Source: an uncultured Flavobacteriaceae bacterium
GTDB lineage: Bacteria; Bacteroidota; Bacteroidia; Flavobacteriales; Flavobacteriaceae
Assembly (NCBI GenBank): GCA_943788695.1
Contig: CALSRG010000003.1
Location: forward strand, 225,767-289,766
Reading direction: 5' to 3'
DNA length: 64,000 bases
The notes under the pieces are model-generated. The model made no database searches. It worked only from the letters and a program-made list of their open reading frames with translations, and was not told the DNA's origin. This document shows positions 1-8,526 of this stretch, in pieces (within the stretch, counting starts at the first letter, position 1; each line of letters starts with the position of its first letter). The position numbers were made by a program, and so were the translations under genes.

Positions 1-1058
1 TAGAAAATGGACAGCCTACAGGTGTATTGATTGATAAGGCGGAAGAATTGGTTATGTCTTATTGGCCTAAGCCCACCCGGCAAGAAAAAATCAATGCCCT
101 TCTATCCGCAGAAAAAATATGTATTGCACTGGGGTTAACAACAGTCGATGACGCTGGTTTGGATCGCACGGAAATTGAACTTATTGATAGTTTGCATCAA
201 GTGGGTGCATTAAATATTAAGGTTTATGCAATGGCCTCAGCTACACCCTCTAATTTGGATCATTATCTCAATCAACCGATCCTCAAAACAGAGCGATTGC
301 ATATGCGTTCTTTTAAGTATTATGTTGATGGAGCACTTGGGTCTCGAGGTGCTTTATTGCGTGCCCCGTATAGCGATGCCTCACATACCTTCGGATTACC
401 AGTCAATTCGATTGAGGATTTTAAACGCACCGCTAAACGCATTGCTGTCTCAGATTACCAAATGAACACCCATGCTATAGGCGATTCTGCCAATCATGTT
501 GTTTTGAATACTTATAAAGAAATACTTAATAATCAAATAAATCGCAGATGGCGTGTTGAGCATGCTCAAGTATTGTCAACGAAAGATGCAGGTCTGTTCA
601 ATAATATTATCCCTTCGGTGCAACCGACACACGCCACTAGTGACATGTATTGGGCTGAAGAGCGTTTGGGCCCAGAACGTATGAAAGGCGCCTATGCGCT
701 CAAATCTTTATTAAAAATCAATGGACGTATAGCACTGGGTACAGATTTCCCAGTTGAATTTGTAAATCCGATGTTGACTTTTTATGCCGCAACTTCAAGA
801 CAAGACTTGAGTGGTTATCCAGCTGAAAAATTTAAAGCGTCGGAGGCTTTATCAAGAACCCATGCATTAAATGGTATGACTATTTGGGCGGCTTATTCTA
901 ATTTTGAGGACGAAGAAAAGGGATCTCTAGAGGTTGGTAAAACGGCTGATTTTGTTGTATTGGATAGGAATATTATGGAAGTGGCTTTGGATCAAGTTCC
1001 CAATACAAAAGTGATACAAACATACATATCTGGGGTTGCTCAAATCAATAAAAAGTAG
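1..1058 (+). CDS. Amidohydrolase family protein (YtcJ-like), 5' partial
   Basis: C-terminal two thirds of a TIM-barrel metal-dependent amidohydrolase of the amidohydrolase-3 (YtcJ-like) group. The frame is open from base 3 upstream of the first possible start (TTG at 27), and those codons fit the family, so the gene begins before the window and 27 is not its start. Visible landmarks are a histidine in NTHAIGD (near 445-485), EHAQV (near 558), and LGTDFPVE (near 737), which match the metal-ligand His/Asp positions of the superfamily, followed by the usual C-terminal KTADFVVLD strand. The substrate cannot be read from the sequence. It overlaps the next gene by one base, which suggests translational coupling. 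Confidence 0.85.
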   Translation, partial: ENGQPTGVLIDKAEELVMSYWPKPTRQEKINALLSAEKICIALGLTTVDDAGLDRTEIELIDSLHQVGALNIKVYAMASATPSNLDHYLNQPILKTERLHMRSFKYYVDGALGSRGALLRAPYSDASHTFGLPVNSIEDFKRTAKRIAVSDYQMNTHAIGDSANHVVLNTYKEILNNQINRRWRVEHAQVLSTKDAGLFNNIIPSVQPTHATSDMYWAEERLGPERMKGAYALKSLLKINGRIALGTDFPVEFVNPMLTFYAATSRQDLSGYPAEKFKASEALSRTHALNGMTIWAAYSNFEDEEKGSLEVGKTADFVVLDRNIMEVALDQVPNTKVIQTYISGVAQINKK

Positions 1059-1558
1059 TGATCGACAATCAAAAATTTATTGATGGACTCCCAAAACTTG
1101 CGGCTGAAAAGAACAAGGAGAACACGACGTTTTTTAAGAAATTAAAAAAACGTGCTCCTAAGCATTTGGATCAAATTATGGTTGACCTCCATGAAGAAAC
1201 TTTTAGCAAAACCGATTGTCTCGATTGTGCCAATTGTTGCAAAACAACTGGGCCGCTATTCACCAATAAAGATATTGAACGTATATCGAAGTTGCTCAGA
1301 CTGAAGCCCACTTCGTTTATTGATCAATTCTTGAGGTTGGACGAAGAGAATGACTATATACTACAAAGTGTACCATGTGCCTTTTTGGGCGAGGATAACC
1401 ATTGAAGTATCTATGACCACCGCCCTAAAGCGTGCCAAGAATTTCCTCACACAGATCGAAAGAAATTCCAACAGATTAGTCATTTAACATTAAAGAATGT
1501 TGCGATTTGTCCAGCTGCTTTCAAAATTGTAGAAGCTATGAAAGCCCGTTCTTTATAA
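1058..1558 (+). pseudogene. YkgJ-family cysteine-cluster protein with in-frame TGA
   Basis: Putative zinc/iron-chelating Cys-cluster protein. The start is GTG at 1058, sharing a base with the preceding stop. The first 115 residues hold the typical CLDCANCCKTTGP cluster and a CAFLGED segment. Translation then meets TGA at 1403-1405, but the same frame continues without another stop to TAA at 1556-1558 and encodes the rest of the family: SIYDHRPKACQEFPHTDR and a C-terminal NVAICPAAFKIVE. Read through, the protein is about 166 residues, the usual size. The TGA stands exactly where the family motif CxIYxxRPxxC has its Cys, so a TGT/TGC to TGA change (mutation or base error) explains it best; selenocysteine is a remote alternative. 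Confidence 0.8.
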
Positions 1559-1580
1559 TTTATTTTTTTATTTTCGACGC

Positions 1581-2417
1581 ATGGAAGTACTACTGAACTA
1601 TTTTGAAACCATTCCTTCTTTGCACCGATCTATTATTTTGGTTGGTGGTTTAGCCTTTTTTTGGTTGTTAGAAGGTGCTTTGCCATTGTTTAAATTCAAT
1701 TATTCTAAATGGCGTCATGCTCTTCCCAATTTGTTCTTTACAGTTACTACAATCATAATTAATTTTGCCTTAGCTTTTCTTTTACTAAAGTCTTCGGATT
1801 GGGTCATGGCCAATCGCTTTGGCTTATTGAATTGGGGACCTGATTTACCGTTAGGGATTTATATTATTACTGGCTTGCTGTTGATGGATTTTTTCGGTGC
1901 CTATGTGCCGCACTTTATTGAGCATCGTGTAAAACCACTTTGGATGATTCATTTGGTACATCACTCTGATCACAAAGTTGATACAACAACCGCAAATCGT
2001 CACCATCCATTGGAAAGTGTGGTTCGATTTGTGTTTACGCTTATTGGTGTTTGGATCATTGGCGCACCTATAGGAATAGTAATGCTGTATCAATCAATTT
2101 CATTGGTTGCGACTCAGTTTACTCATGCTAATATTTCATTACCCAAAAAGTTGGACAAATGGATAAGTTATGTTTTGGTTTCACCAGATATGCATAAAAT
2201 TCATCACCATTATGTTTTGCCTTATACAGACTCCAACTATGGAAACATCTTTTCTGTTTGGGATCGTCTCCTAGGGACTTTTAAAGCCATGGACAGAGAA
2301 AAATTAGTTTATGGCGTTGATGTATTTCCAGACGAAAAAAATAATAGCCGTATTTCATCTTTACTAATTCAGCCTTTTCAACCTTATCAAAAGTCTACTA
2401 AAAAGTCTCAATCATAA
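1581..2417 (+). CDS. Sterol desaturase / fatty acid hydroxylase family membrane protein
   Basis: Integral membrane di-iron hydroxylase of the fatty-acid-hydroxylase superfamily, 278 residues. Three or four hydrophobic segments lie in the first 110 residues. The eight-histidine pattern is complete: HFIEH and HLVHHSDH (about residues 111-132), HH in the NRHHPLE segment, and HKIHHHY near residue 211, followed by the family signature of a Tyr/Asn/Trp-rich loop (NYGNIFSVWDRLLGTF). The enzyme would use O2 to hydroxylate or desaturate a lipid; the substrate is unknown. It ends inside the convergent DUF1343 gene (10-base overlap). ATG start is adopted because hydrophobic family N-termini begin there. 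Confidence 0.88.
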   Translation: MEVLLNYFETIPSLHRSIILVGGLAFFWLLEGALPLFKFNYSKWRHALPNLFFTVTTIIINFALAFLLLKSSDWVMANRFGLLNWGPDLPLGIYIITGLLLMDFFGAYVPHFIEHRVKPLWMIHLVHHSDHKVDTTTANRHHPLESVVRFVFTLIGVWIIGAPIGIVMLYQSISLVATQFTHANISLPKKLDKWISYVLVSPDMHKIHHHYVLPYTDSNYGNIFSVWDRLLGTFKAMDREKLVYGVDVFPDEKNNSRISSLLIQPFQPYQKSTKKSQS

Positions 2418-3592
2418 ATAAGATAGTGCGCTCTTGTGGCTTTAAATTTTTCCAATCCTTCTTGCCAATCTGCCTTGATGTCTTTTTGAGCTTCCCCTTT
2501 CTCAATTGCCGCTCTTAGCCGATGTGTTCCAGCTAATTTGTGAAAATAATTGTTAAAAAAGGATTTACCACTTTGCTTATAATCTTGGTAGGTTTCAATT
2601 AGCCATTCTAGGTTAATATAGTTAAGGTCTTCTGTGTCAGAAAGATCTCTACCATAACAAAGTTTTCCTTCATGAGGAGGGTGTGTTGCCCCTTGTTGCG
2701 CCACTGGCATGAAACTGTAGTTGAATAAAGTCTCTGACAAGTTAGGACTTCCGAAAACCTCAAATGGATGATCAGTACCGCGTCCCACACTAACATCAGT
2801 ACCTTCAAACAAGCAAAGACTAGGGTAGAGGTTGATAGACTTTGCCGATCTCAAATTAGGGGATGGTCTCAAGGGTAACTCGTATCTTGTTTGATGGGTA
2901 TAATTTTTTATTGAAACAATCTTAATGTCACAACTTAATTTATTTTTCAACCATTTTTCACCGTTTATCATTTGAGCATACTCACCAATGGTCATCCCAT
3001 AAACGATTGGAACCGGGTGCATGCCCACAAAACTTTGGTGTTCCAATTCAAGAATAGGTCCATCAATATAGTGAGCATTGGGATTTGGTCGGTCTAAAAT
3101 AATCAGAGGAATATTTTGCTCGGCACAAGCTTCCATTACATAATGCAAAGTTGAGATGTAGGTGTAAAACCTAAGCCCAACATCTTGCAGGTCAAAAACC
3201 ATTACATCAATTCCTGTGAGTTGCTCGGCAGATGGTTTAAAGTGGCTGCCGTGAAGAGAATAGATTGGGAGTTGTGTTTTTTCATCAACTTCATCTACAA
3301 TAACGGCACCGTTTTCCGCAGTCCCACGAAATCCATGTTCTGGCGCAAAAACAGCTTTAATGCGGATGTTTAAATAAGATAAACTATCAACCAAATGGAC
3401 GTAATTGCCTTTGATATTTGGTATAACACTACTCGCATTAGCAACAATGCCCACCGATTTGTTCATGAGCATAGGCGCATACTTATCGACCTGTTGAACA
3501 CCAAGAGTTAATTTGTTATCTTGAGCTTGACAACTGCAAGTCAAAAAGACAATGAATAAAACTGTATTTTTGAAAATCGATTTCACAACCAT
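2408..3592 (-). CDS. DUF1343 exported protein, probable exo-beta-N-acetylmuramidase (NamZ-like)
   Basis: About 394 residues, matching the DUF1343 family whose Bacillus member (YbbC/NamZ) removes terminal MurNAc from peptidoglycan fragments (GH171). I place the start at ATG 3592 instead of the upstream GTG at 3646, because it gives a clean signal peptide: MVVKSIFK, a hydrophobic stretch, then a Cys-rich end with CQAQ, typical of flavobacterial export; lipoprotein processing is also possible. Family landmarks include FAPEHGFRG, SLHGSHFKPS, DLQDVGLRFYTYISTL, ILDRPNP and LRPSPNL. It probably recycles or digests cell-wall sugars in the periplasm. Its start codon lies six bases from that of the divergent permease gene. 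Confidence 0.85.
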   Translation of the reverse strand: MVVKSIFKNTVLFIVFLTCSCQAQDNKLTLGVQQVDKYAPMLMNKSVGIVANASSVIPNIKGNYVHLVDSLSYLNIRIKAVFAPEHGFRGTAENGAVIVDEVDEKTQLPIYSLHGSHFKPSAEQLTGIDVMVFDLQDVGLRFYTYISTLHYVMEACAEQNIPLIILDRPNPNAHYIDGPILELEHQSFVGMHPVPIVYGMTIGEYAQMINGEKWLKNKLSCDIKIVSIKNYTHQTRYELPLRPSPNLRSAKSINLYPSLCLFEGTDVSVGRGTDHPFEVFGSPNLSETLFNYSFMPVAQQGATHPPHEGKLCYGRDLSDTEDLNYINLEWLIETYQDYKQSGKSFFNNYFHKLAGTHRLRAAIEKGEAQKDIKADWQEGLEKFKATRAHYLIYD

Positions 3593-3598
3593 TATAAT

Positions 3599-4834
3599 TT
3601 GAAGTTTGAATTTTTTATCGCAAAGCGAATGATCAGTTCGAAACACTATAAAAGTAGTGTTTCTGCACCGATCATTAAAATTGGTATAGGTGCCATTGCT
3701 CTTGGCATGATTGTAATGTTGATTTCAGTAGCTACTAGCGCAGGATTGCAGCGCGAGATTCGCAATAAAATCATTGCTTACAAGGGTCACATTGCCATTT
3801 CTTATTTTGATGGTAATCGTTCAGAGGAGTCATTACAACCACTCGACATATCTTCAGATATATCAAGTCAAATAAATAGCGTTGATGGTGTGCGTCATTA
3901 CTATTATGAAGCGAATAAATTTGGGATTGTTCGTACGGTTGATGATTTTGAAGGTGTTATTTTTAAAGGGGTCGATCATGCATTTCCATGGGAAAATTTT
4001 AAAAACTATCTGATAGCAGGAAGATTGCCGGTGTTTAAAGATTCTTTGAGCAATGAGGTCATTATATCAGAATATTTATCAAACCGTTTGGGTTTAAAAC
4101 CAGGAGATTCTTTAGAATTGTTTTTTTTAAGGGATAATGAAAGTCGTCCTCCCGCACAACGGAAGTTCAATATTGTTGGGATCATCAATTCTGGTTTTCA
4201 GGAATTGGATAAAACCTTTCTTTTTGGCGATTTGAAGCACCTCCAAATTCTAAACAAATGGGAGTCGAATCAAGTTGGTCAGTTGGTGGTTTTGGTCGAC
4301 AATTTCGATGAGGTCGATAGGGTAAATCAAAATATCTACGAAACTATAGATTACGACCTGGATACACGAACTGTCATTCAACAGCATGCTGAAATTTTTG
4401 AATGGATAGGAATTTTTGATCAAAATACCCGAATAATTCTGATCATCATGATTATTGTCGCTGGCATCAATATGATAACGGCGCTTTTGGTTTTAATTTT
4501 AGAACGCATACCGATGATTGGATTACTCAAAGCCCTTGGAGGACAGCGTATAAGTGTACAAAAAATATTCTTGATCAATACAGCATATTTGATTGGTCGT
4601 GGTTTGCTTTTGGGAAACTTTATTGGTTTAGGGCTGCTAGTAGGGCAAGCATACTTTGGTTTTATACCACTAGATCCCTCGGTATATTACGTTACTGAAG
4701 TCCCTGTGAGCATAAATATCTTAGATGTGCTATTTTTAAATATTGGTGTTTTTCTGTTATCAATGATGATGCTTCTCATTCCTTCAAGTCTTGTCAGAGG
4801 AATATCTCCAGTCAATGCCATGCGTTTTCAGTGA
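3599..4834 (+). CDS. ABC transporter permease, LolC/LolE (MacB/FtsX) type
   Basis: 411 residues with the layout of lipoprotein-release permeases: one transmembrane helix near residues 24-46, a large periplasmic MacB-PCD-like domain (about 50-270), then three helices near 275-300, 320-345 and 375-400. The C-terminus carries the usual PIGLLKALGG-like coupling segment (IPMIGLLKALGGQ). The start is TTG at 3599, giving MKFEFFIAKRM, which matches the N-terminus usual in Bacteroidota; no ATG gives it. The matching ATPase is not adjacent. Role by family: extraction of outer-membrane lipoproteins from the inner membrane; assignment to LolC versus LolE is not possible. Confidence 0.83.
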   Translation: MKFEFFIAKRMISSKHYKSSVSAPIIKIGIGAIALGMIVMLISVATSAGLQREIRNKIIAYKGHIAISYFDGNRSEESLQPLDISSDISSQINSVDGVRHYYYEANKFGIVRTVDDFEGVIFKGVDHAFPWENFKNYLIAGRLPVFKDSLSNEVIISEYLSNRLGLKPGDSLELFFLRDNESRPPAQRKFNIVGIINSGFQELDKTFLFGDLKHLQILNKWESNQVGQLVVLVDNFDEVDRVNQNIYETIDYDLDTRTVIQQHAEIFEWIGIFDQNTRIILIIMIIVAGINMITALLVLILERIPMIGLLKALGGQRISVQKIFLINTAYLIGRGLLLGNFIGLGLLVGQAYFGFIPLDPSVYYVTEVPVSINILDVLFLNIGVFLLSMMMLLIPSSLVRGISPVNAMRFQ

Positions 4835-4840
4835 TTTTTC

Positions 4841-4871
4841 TTGAAATGACGTCCACACCCTGTTATCTTTG
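4841..4871 (+). promoter_or_regulatory. Bacteroidota-type promoter for the PLP enzyme gene
   Basis: TTG at 4841-4843, 20-base spacer, then TATCTTTG at 4864-4871, which fits the -33/-7 consensus (TTTG, TAnnTTTG). The start codon is at 4888, so the leader would be only about 10 bases long. Confidence 0.55.
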
Positions 4872-4887
4872 TCCCAACTTATAATTT

Positions 4888-5868
4888 ATGCACTACGCTA
4901 AAGACATTCTCGAAACCATCGGCAATACGCCCTTGGTTAAAATCAATAAATTAACCGCTGAGATACCTTGTTTGGTATTAGCGAAATACGAAACTTTTAA
5001 CCCGGGGAATTCTGTTAAGGATCGAATGGCTGTTAAAATGATCGAAGATGCTGAAGCAGACGGAAGATTGAAACCCGGTGGCACCATTATTGAAGGGACA
5101 TCAGGAAATACAGGCATGGGTCTGGCATTAGCAGCAATTGTAAAAGGCTATAAGTGCATTTTTGTACTGGCAGACAAACAGTCAAAAGAAAAAATGGATA
5201 TTTTAAAAGCGGTTGGCGCGCAAGTGATGGTGTGTCCCACCGCGGTAGCTCCCGAAGACCCGCGATCTTATTATTCTGTTTCAAAACGATTGGCCTCTGA
5301 AATACCAAATTCGTGGTACGTTGACCAATATAATAACCCAAGTAATTCAACTGCACATTTTGAAAGCACAGGTCCAGAAATTTGGAAACAAACCGAAGGT
5401 AAAATTACGCATTTTGTGGTTGGTGTTGGAACTGGAGGTACCATTTCTGGTGTTGGAAAGTATTTAAAAATGAAAAACCCTAGAATAAAAATTTGGGGCA
5501 TTGATACTTATGGCAGTGTGTTTAAAAAATATCACGAAACGGGCGAATTTGACAAAAATGAAATATACCCATATATCACCGAAGGTATTGGAGAAGATAT
5601 TTTACCTGATAACGTCAATTTCGATGTTATCGACGGATTTACAAAAGTAACTGACAAAGACGCAGCAATCTACACTCAAAAACTAGCAAGAGAGGAGGGG
5701 ATGTTTGTAGGTAATTCCGCTGGCGCAGCGATAAAAGGACTTCTTCAATTAGGACACCATTTTACTTCTGACGATGTGGTAGTGGTTCTTTTTCATGACC
5801 ATGGCAGTCGCTACATTGGTAAGATGTTTAATGACGAATGGATGAAAAATCAAGGCTTTTTAGAATAA
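4888..5868 (+). CDS. Cysteine synthase / cystathionine beta-synthase-family PLP enzyme
   Basis: Fold-type II PLP enzyme of 326 residues. The lysine that binds PLP is in NPGNSVKDRMA (about residue 44), the phosphate/substrate loop is EGTSGNTGMG (about 69-78), and the PLP-phosphate-binding Gly loop is VGTGGTISGVG (about 180-190). The C-terminal GNSAGAA segment is also typical. The enzyme either makes cysteine from O-acetylserine and sulfide or acts like the catalytic core of cystathionine beta-synthase; no CBS domain follows. Its own promoter lies just upstream. CysK, CysM and CBS cannot be separated from the sequence alone, so no symbol is given. Confidence 0.88.
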   Translation: MHYAKDILETIGNTPLVKINKLTAEIPCLVLAKYETFNPGNSVKDRMAVKMIEDAEADGRLKPGGTIIEGTSGNTGMGLALAAIVKGYKCIFVLADKQSKEKMDILKAVGAQVMVCPTAVAPEDPRSYYSVSKRLASEIPNSWYVDQYNNPSNSTAHFESTGPEIWKQTEGKITHFVVGVGTGGTISGVGKYLKMKNPRIKIWGIDTYGSVFKKYHETGEFDKNEIYPYITEGIGEDILPDNVNFDVIDGFTKVTDKDAAIYTQKLAREEGMFVGNSAGAAIKGLLQLGHHFTSDDVVVVLFHDHGSRYIGKMFNDEWMKNQGFLE

Positions 5869-5908
5869 TTTTTTGTTTTTTTAAGGAGTTAGTTTATCTT
5901 GCTTTACC

Positions 5909-7192
5909 ATGCAAGAGGAGTTTCTACATTACGTTTGGAAACACCAAAAACTTAACCTAAACCAACTTTACACTTCAATTGGTGAACGCATAGAATTGGT
6001 GTCTCCTGGTCAACATAATTTTGATGCTGGTCCAGATTTTTTTAATGCCCAAATTCGAATAGATGGGCAGCTCTGGGTTGGTAATATCGAATTACATATT
6101 AATTCCAGCGACTGGTATAGGCATAACCACCAATCCGATCCTGTATATCAAAACGTTATCCTTCATGTGGTTTGGAAGCACGATATGGAGGTTTTAAGAG
6201 AGGATAATCAGTCTATTCCAGTACTTGAGCTGCATTCTCTTATTTCAGATGAAGTCATCCAGGTTTACAACCAATTGAAAAGTACAAAATCAACAGCTCT
6301 ACCATGTGTAAGCGTATGGCCATTAATAGAATCATTTTACCTTCAAAATTGGATAGAACGCCTTTATATCGAACGCCTTGAGTCGAAGTACAAAGTTATT
6401 TTAAAGTGGTTAAAAAAATCAAATTATAATTGGGAGTATGTTTTATTTCAGATGTTATTAAAAAACTTTGGACTCAAAGTAAATGGCGACAGTTTTGAGG
6501 CATTGGCTAAGTCGATTCCTTTTAACGTGATTCAAAAAAACCGACCTGAAGTTGAAGATTTAGAAGCGCTATTGATGGGTCATTCTGGCTTACTACCCGC
6601 AGAACCGTTAGACGAATACAGTGAAAATATTAAACGTCGATATAACTATATCCAACGTAAATTTGATTTGAGGGTTCCTTCAGCATTAGTTCCAAAATTT
6701 TTTAGACTTCGACCGCCTAATTTCCCAACCATTCGACTGTCTCAATTTGCTCGACTTTGGCACGAGCAAGAAGGTTTATTTTCAAAATTGATGGCTGCTA
6801 AAACTACAGAACAGTTTTACAAATTATTTTCAATTTCATCTGCTTTGTACTGGCAAAATCACTTCACTTTTGGTAAGATTTCACGAAATTCAAAAAAAAG
6901 ACTTACTCCCTCTTTTATTGACCTCTTGCTAGTAAATACAATAATTCCATTAAAATTTGCCTACCACAAATACTTAGGAGATGATCCAACCTCTGAGGTA
7001 TTAGATCTTATAGCATCTGTCCCAATTGAAAACAACAGTATTGTCAATTCTTTTAAGATGTTAAAAGTCGCTAAGCCTAATGCCTTGCATTCGCAGGGTT
7101 TGATACAGTTAAAATTGGTATATTGCAATACCCGATCTTGTTTGAATTGTGCTATTGAAAATATCATGTTGTCAAAATCCTTTAACCCGTAA
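5909..7192 (+). CDS. DUF2851 family protein
   Basis: 427-residue cytosolic protein of a family found in Bacteroidota and relatives, recognisable from the N-terminal block with FDAGPDFFNAQI, GNIELHINSSDW and VILHVVWKHD. No catalytic function is established to my knowledge. The C-terminus has a Cys pair (NTRSCLNCAIEN), a feature of the family. It follows the PLP enzyme by 40 bases and precedes pspC-like and channel genes by about 10 and 240 bases, so it is probably co-transcribed with them. There is no signal peptide or transmembrane segment. Confidence 0.85.
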   Translation: MQEEFLHYVWKHQKLNLNQLYTSIGERIELVSPGQHNFDAGPDFFNAQIRIDGQLWVGNIELHINSSDWYRHNHQSDPVYQNVILHVVWKHDMEVLREDNQSIPVLELHSLISDEVIQVYNQLKSTKSTALPCVSVWPLIESFYLQNWIERLYIERLESKYKVILKWLKKSNYNWEYVLFQMLLKNFGLKVNGDSFEALAKSIPFNVIQKNRPEVEDLEALLMGHSGLLPAEPLDEYSENIKRRYNYIQRKFDLRVPSALVPKFFRLRPPNFPTIRLSQFARLWHEQEGLFSKLMAAKTTEQFYKLFSISSALYWQNHFTFGKISRNSKKRLTPSFIDLLLVNTIIPLKFAYHKYLGDDPTSEVLDLIASVPIENNSIVNSFKMLKVAKPNALHSQGLIQLKLVYCNTRSCLNCAIENIMLSKSFNP

Positions 7193-7202
7193 ATTGTAGA
7201 TC

Positions 7203-7430
7203 ATGTTAATCTATCATAATATACTGCACTTTTTACAACGAAACGGATTCAATGTTTGTCAGCGTATCGGCGATAGACTTGGAATACGGCTAAAAACGGT
7301 CCGATTGAGTTTTATTTATCTGACTTTTGTGACTCTTGGATTTGGTTTTGCTTTGTACCTTTTTTTGGCCTTCTGGATACGTATAAAAGACTTAGTATAT
7401 GTTAAACGCTCATCTGTTTTTGACCTTTAG
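7203..7430 (+). CDS. Small PspC-domain membrane protein
   Basis: 75 residues. The first half (VCQRIGDRLGIRLKTVRLSFI) is the amphipathic PspC motif and residues about 38-60 form one transmembrane helix (LTFVTLGFGFALYLFLAFWI). Family members sense or respond to envelope stress in other bacteria; here the protein is only the PspC domain, as is usual for short Bacteroidota members. It sits 10 bases after the DUF2851 gene and 3 bases before the channel gene, so the three are likely one transcript. Confidence 0.78.
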   Translation: MLIYHNILHFLQRNGFNVCQRIGDRLGIRLKTVRLSFIYLTFVTLGFGFALYLFLAFWIRIKDLVYVKRSSVFDL

Positions 7431-7433
7431 CAT

Positions 7434-8465
7434 ATGATATTCGGTTCAAAATTGTACAACTCAAAAATTCGTCTTGTCCTTGTTTTTATCTCACTTATCG
7501 TTTTTGTTGGGGTCATGGGCTATAGATTCATTTCCAATTATGACTGGATTGACGCATTGTACATGACTGTAATTACAGTGACAACAGTTGGGTTTGGAGA
7601 AGTGGCGCCGTTAGAACCTCAGGCCAAGCTGTTTACTGTATTTCTTATTGTGAATAGTGTAGTTGTTTTGGGTTATACTGTTACAGTGACCACAGAATAT
7701 ATTTTAAGTCAAAATAATTTTGAACGATTAAAAAAACGAAAAATGCAAAAGAAAATTGACAGTCTTAATGATCACGTGATCATCTGCGGTTATGGCAGAA
7801 ATGGCATTCAAGTTGTCGAAAAACTTAGCGAATACCGCCGTGATTTTGTTATAGTCGAAAAGAATGAAGATATCTATGAGCGTGTAATATCTCAAAACTT
7901 CCTTGCCGTACATGGTAATGCAAACGAAGACGAGGTGTTACGGGCAGCTGGAATTGAGCGGGCTGCTTTTCTAATCACTGCATTACCAGACGATTCTGAT
8001 AATTTATTCGTAGTATTGAGTGCACGCCAAGCCAACCCTTCTATTCAAATTATAAGTCGGGCTTGTAAAGAAACTTCGTTGAATAAACTGAAGACCGCTG
8101 GCGCAAATCATGTCAGTCTACCTGAACAAATTGGAGGAAGACATATGGCAACCCTGATTGTTGCTCCCGATCTAATTGAATTTGTGAACAATTTAACGGT
8201 TGTTGGACAAGAAAACAGTAACATCCAGGAAATTCCAGTAGAAAAACTTTATAACTTATCGCCATTAAAATCTCTCAAAGATTTAGATTTAAGGAATCGA
8301 ACAGGCTGTACCGTTATTGGCTATCACGACAGATTAGGAAACTATATGATCAACCCAGAAGCAGAGCAACTGCTTGAGCCAGGGTCAAAGATTATAGTTT
8401 TAGGACGGGCTGAACAAATTCAGAAATTGTACACCTTATTTGATTTTAATTCAGTAACATTTTAA
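7434..8465 (+). CDS. Potassium channel protein with RCK (TrkA-N/TrkA-C) domains
   Basis: 343-residue two-helix K+ channel subunit. A helix at about residues 10-30 is followed by the pore loop with selectivity filter TTVGFGE (about 51-57), a second helix (about 63-86), and a cytosolic RCK module: Rossmann motif ICGYGRNG at about 113 (TrkA-N) and a TrkA-C domain in the last 90 residues. The overall order is that of MthK/Kch-type channels gated by a ligand bound to RCK. The start is the ATG at 7434, 3 bases after the PspC gene. It would conduct K+ across the inner membrane as a tetramer. Confidence 0.9.
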   Translation: MIFGSKLYNSKIRLVLVFISLIVFVGVMGYRFISNYDWIDALYMTVITVTTVGFGEVAPLEPQAKLFTVFLIVNSVVVLGYTVTVTTEYILSQNNFERLKKRKMQKKIDSLNDHVIICGYGRNGIQVVEKLSEYRRDFVIVEKNEDIYERVISQNFLAVHGNANEDEVLRAAGIERAAFLITALPDDSDNLFVVLSARQANPSIQIISRACKETSLNKLKTAGANHVSLPEQIGGRHMATLIVAPDLIEFVNNLTVVGQENSNIQEIPVEKLYNLSPLKSLKDLDLRNRTGCTVIGYHDRLGNYMINPEAEQLLEPGSKIIVLGRAEQIQKLYTLFDFNSVTF

Positions 8466-8526
8466 GGGTTCACTTCATAGAATCGTTTTTTTTTACCATC
8501 TTGCTCATTCTTTACTCAGGACCATC

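Noticed and set aside
1403..1450. Selenoprotein with UGA-encoded selenocysteine
   Set aside because: The stem after the TGA is weak, and Flavobacteriaceae generally lack the selenocysteine machinery as far as I know; kept only as a remote alternative in the findings.
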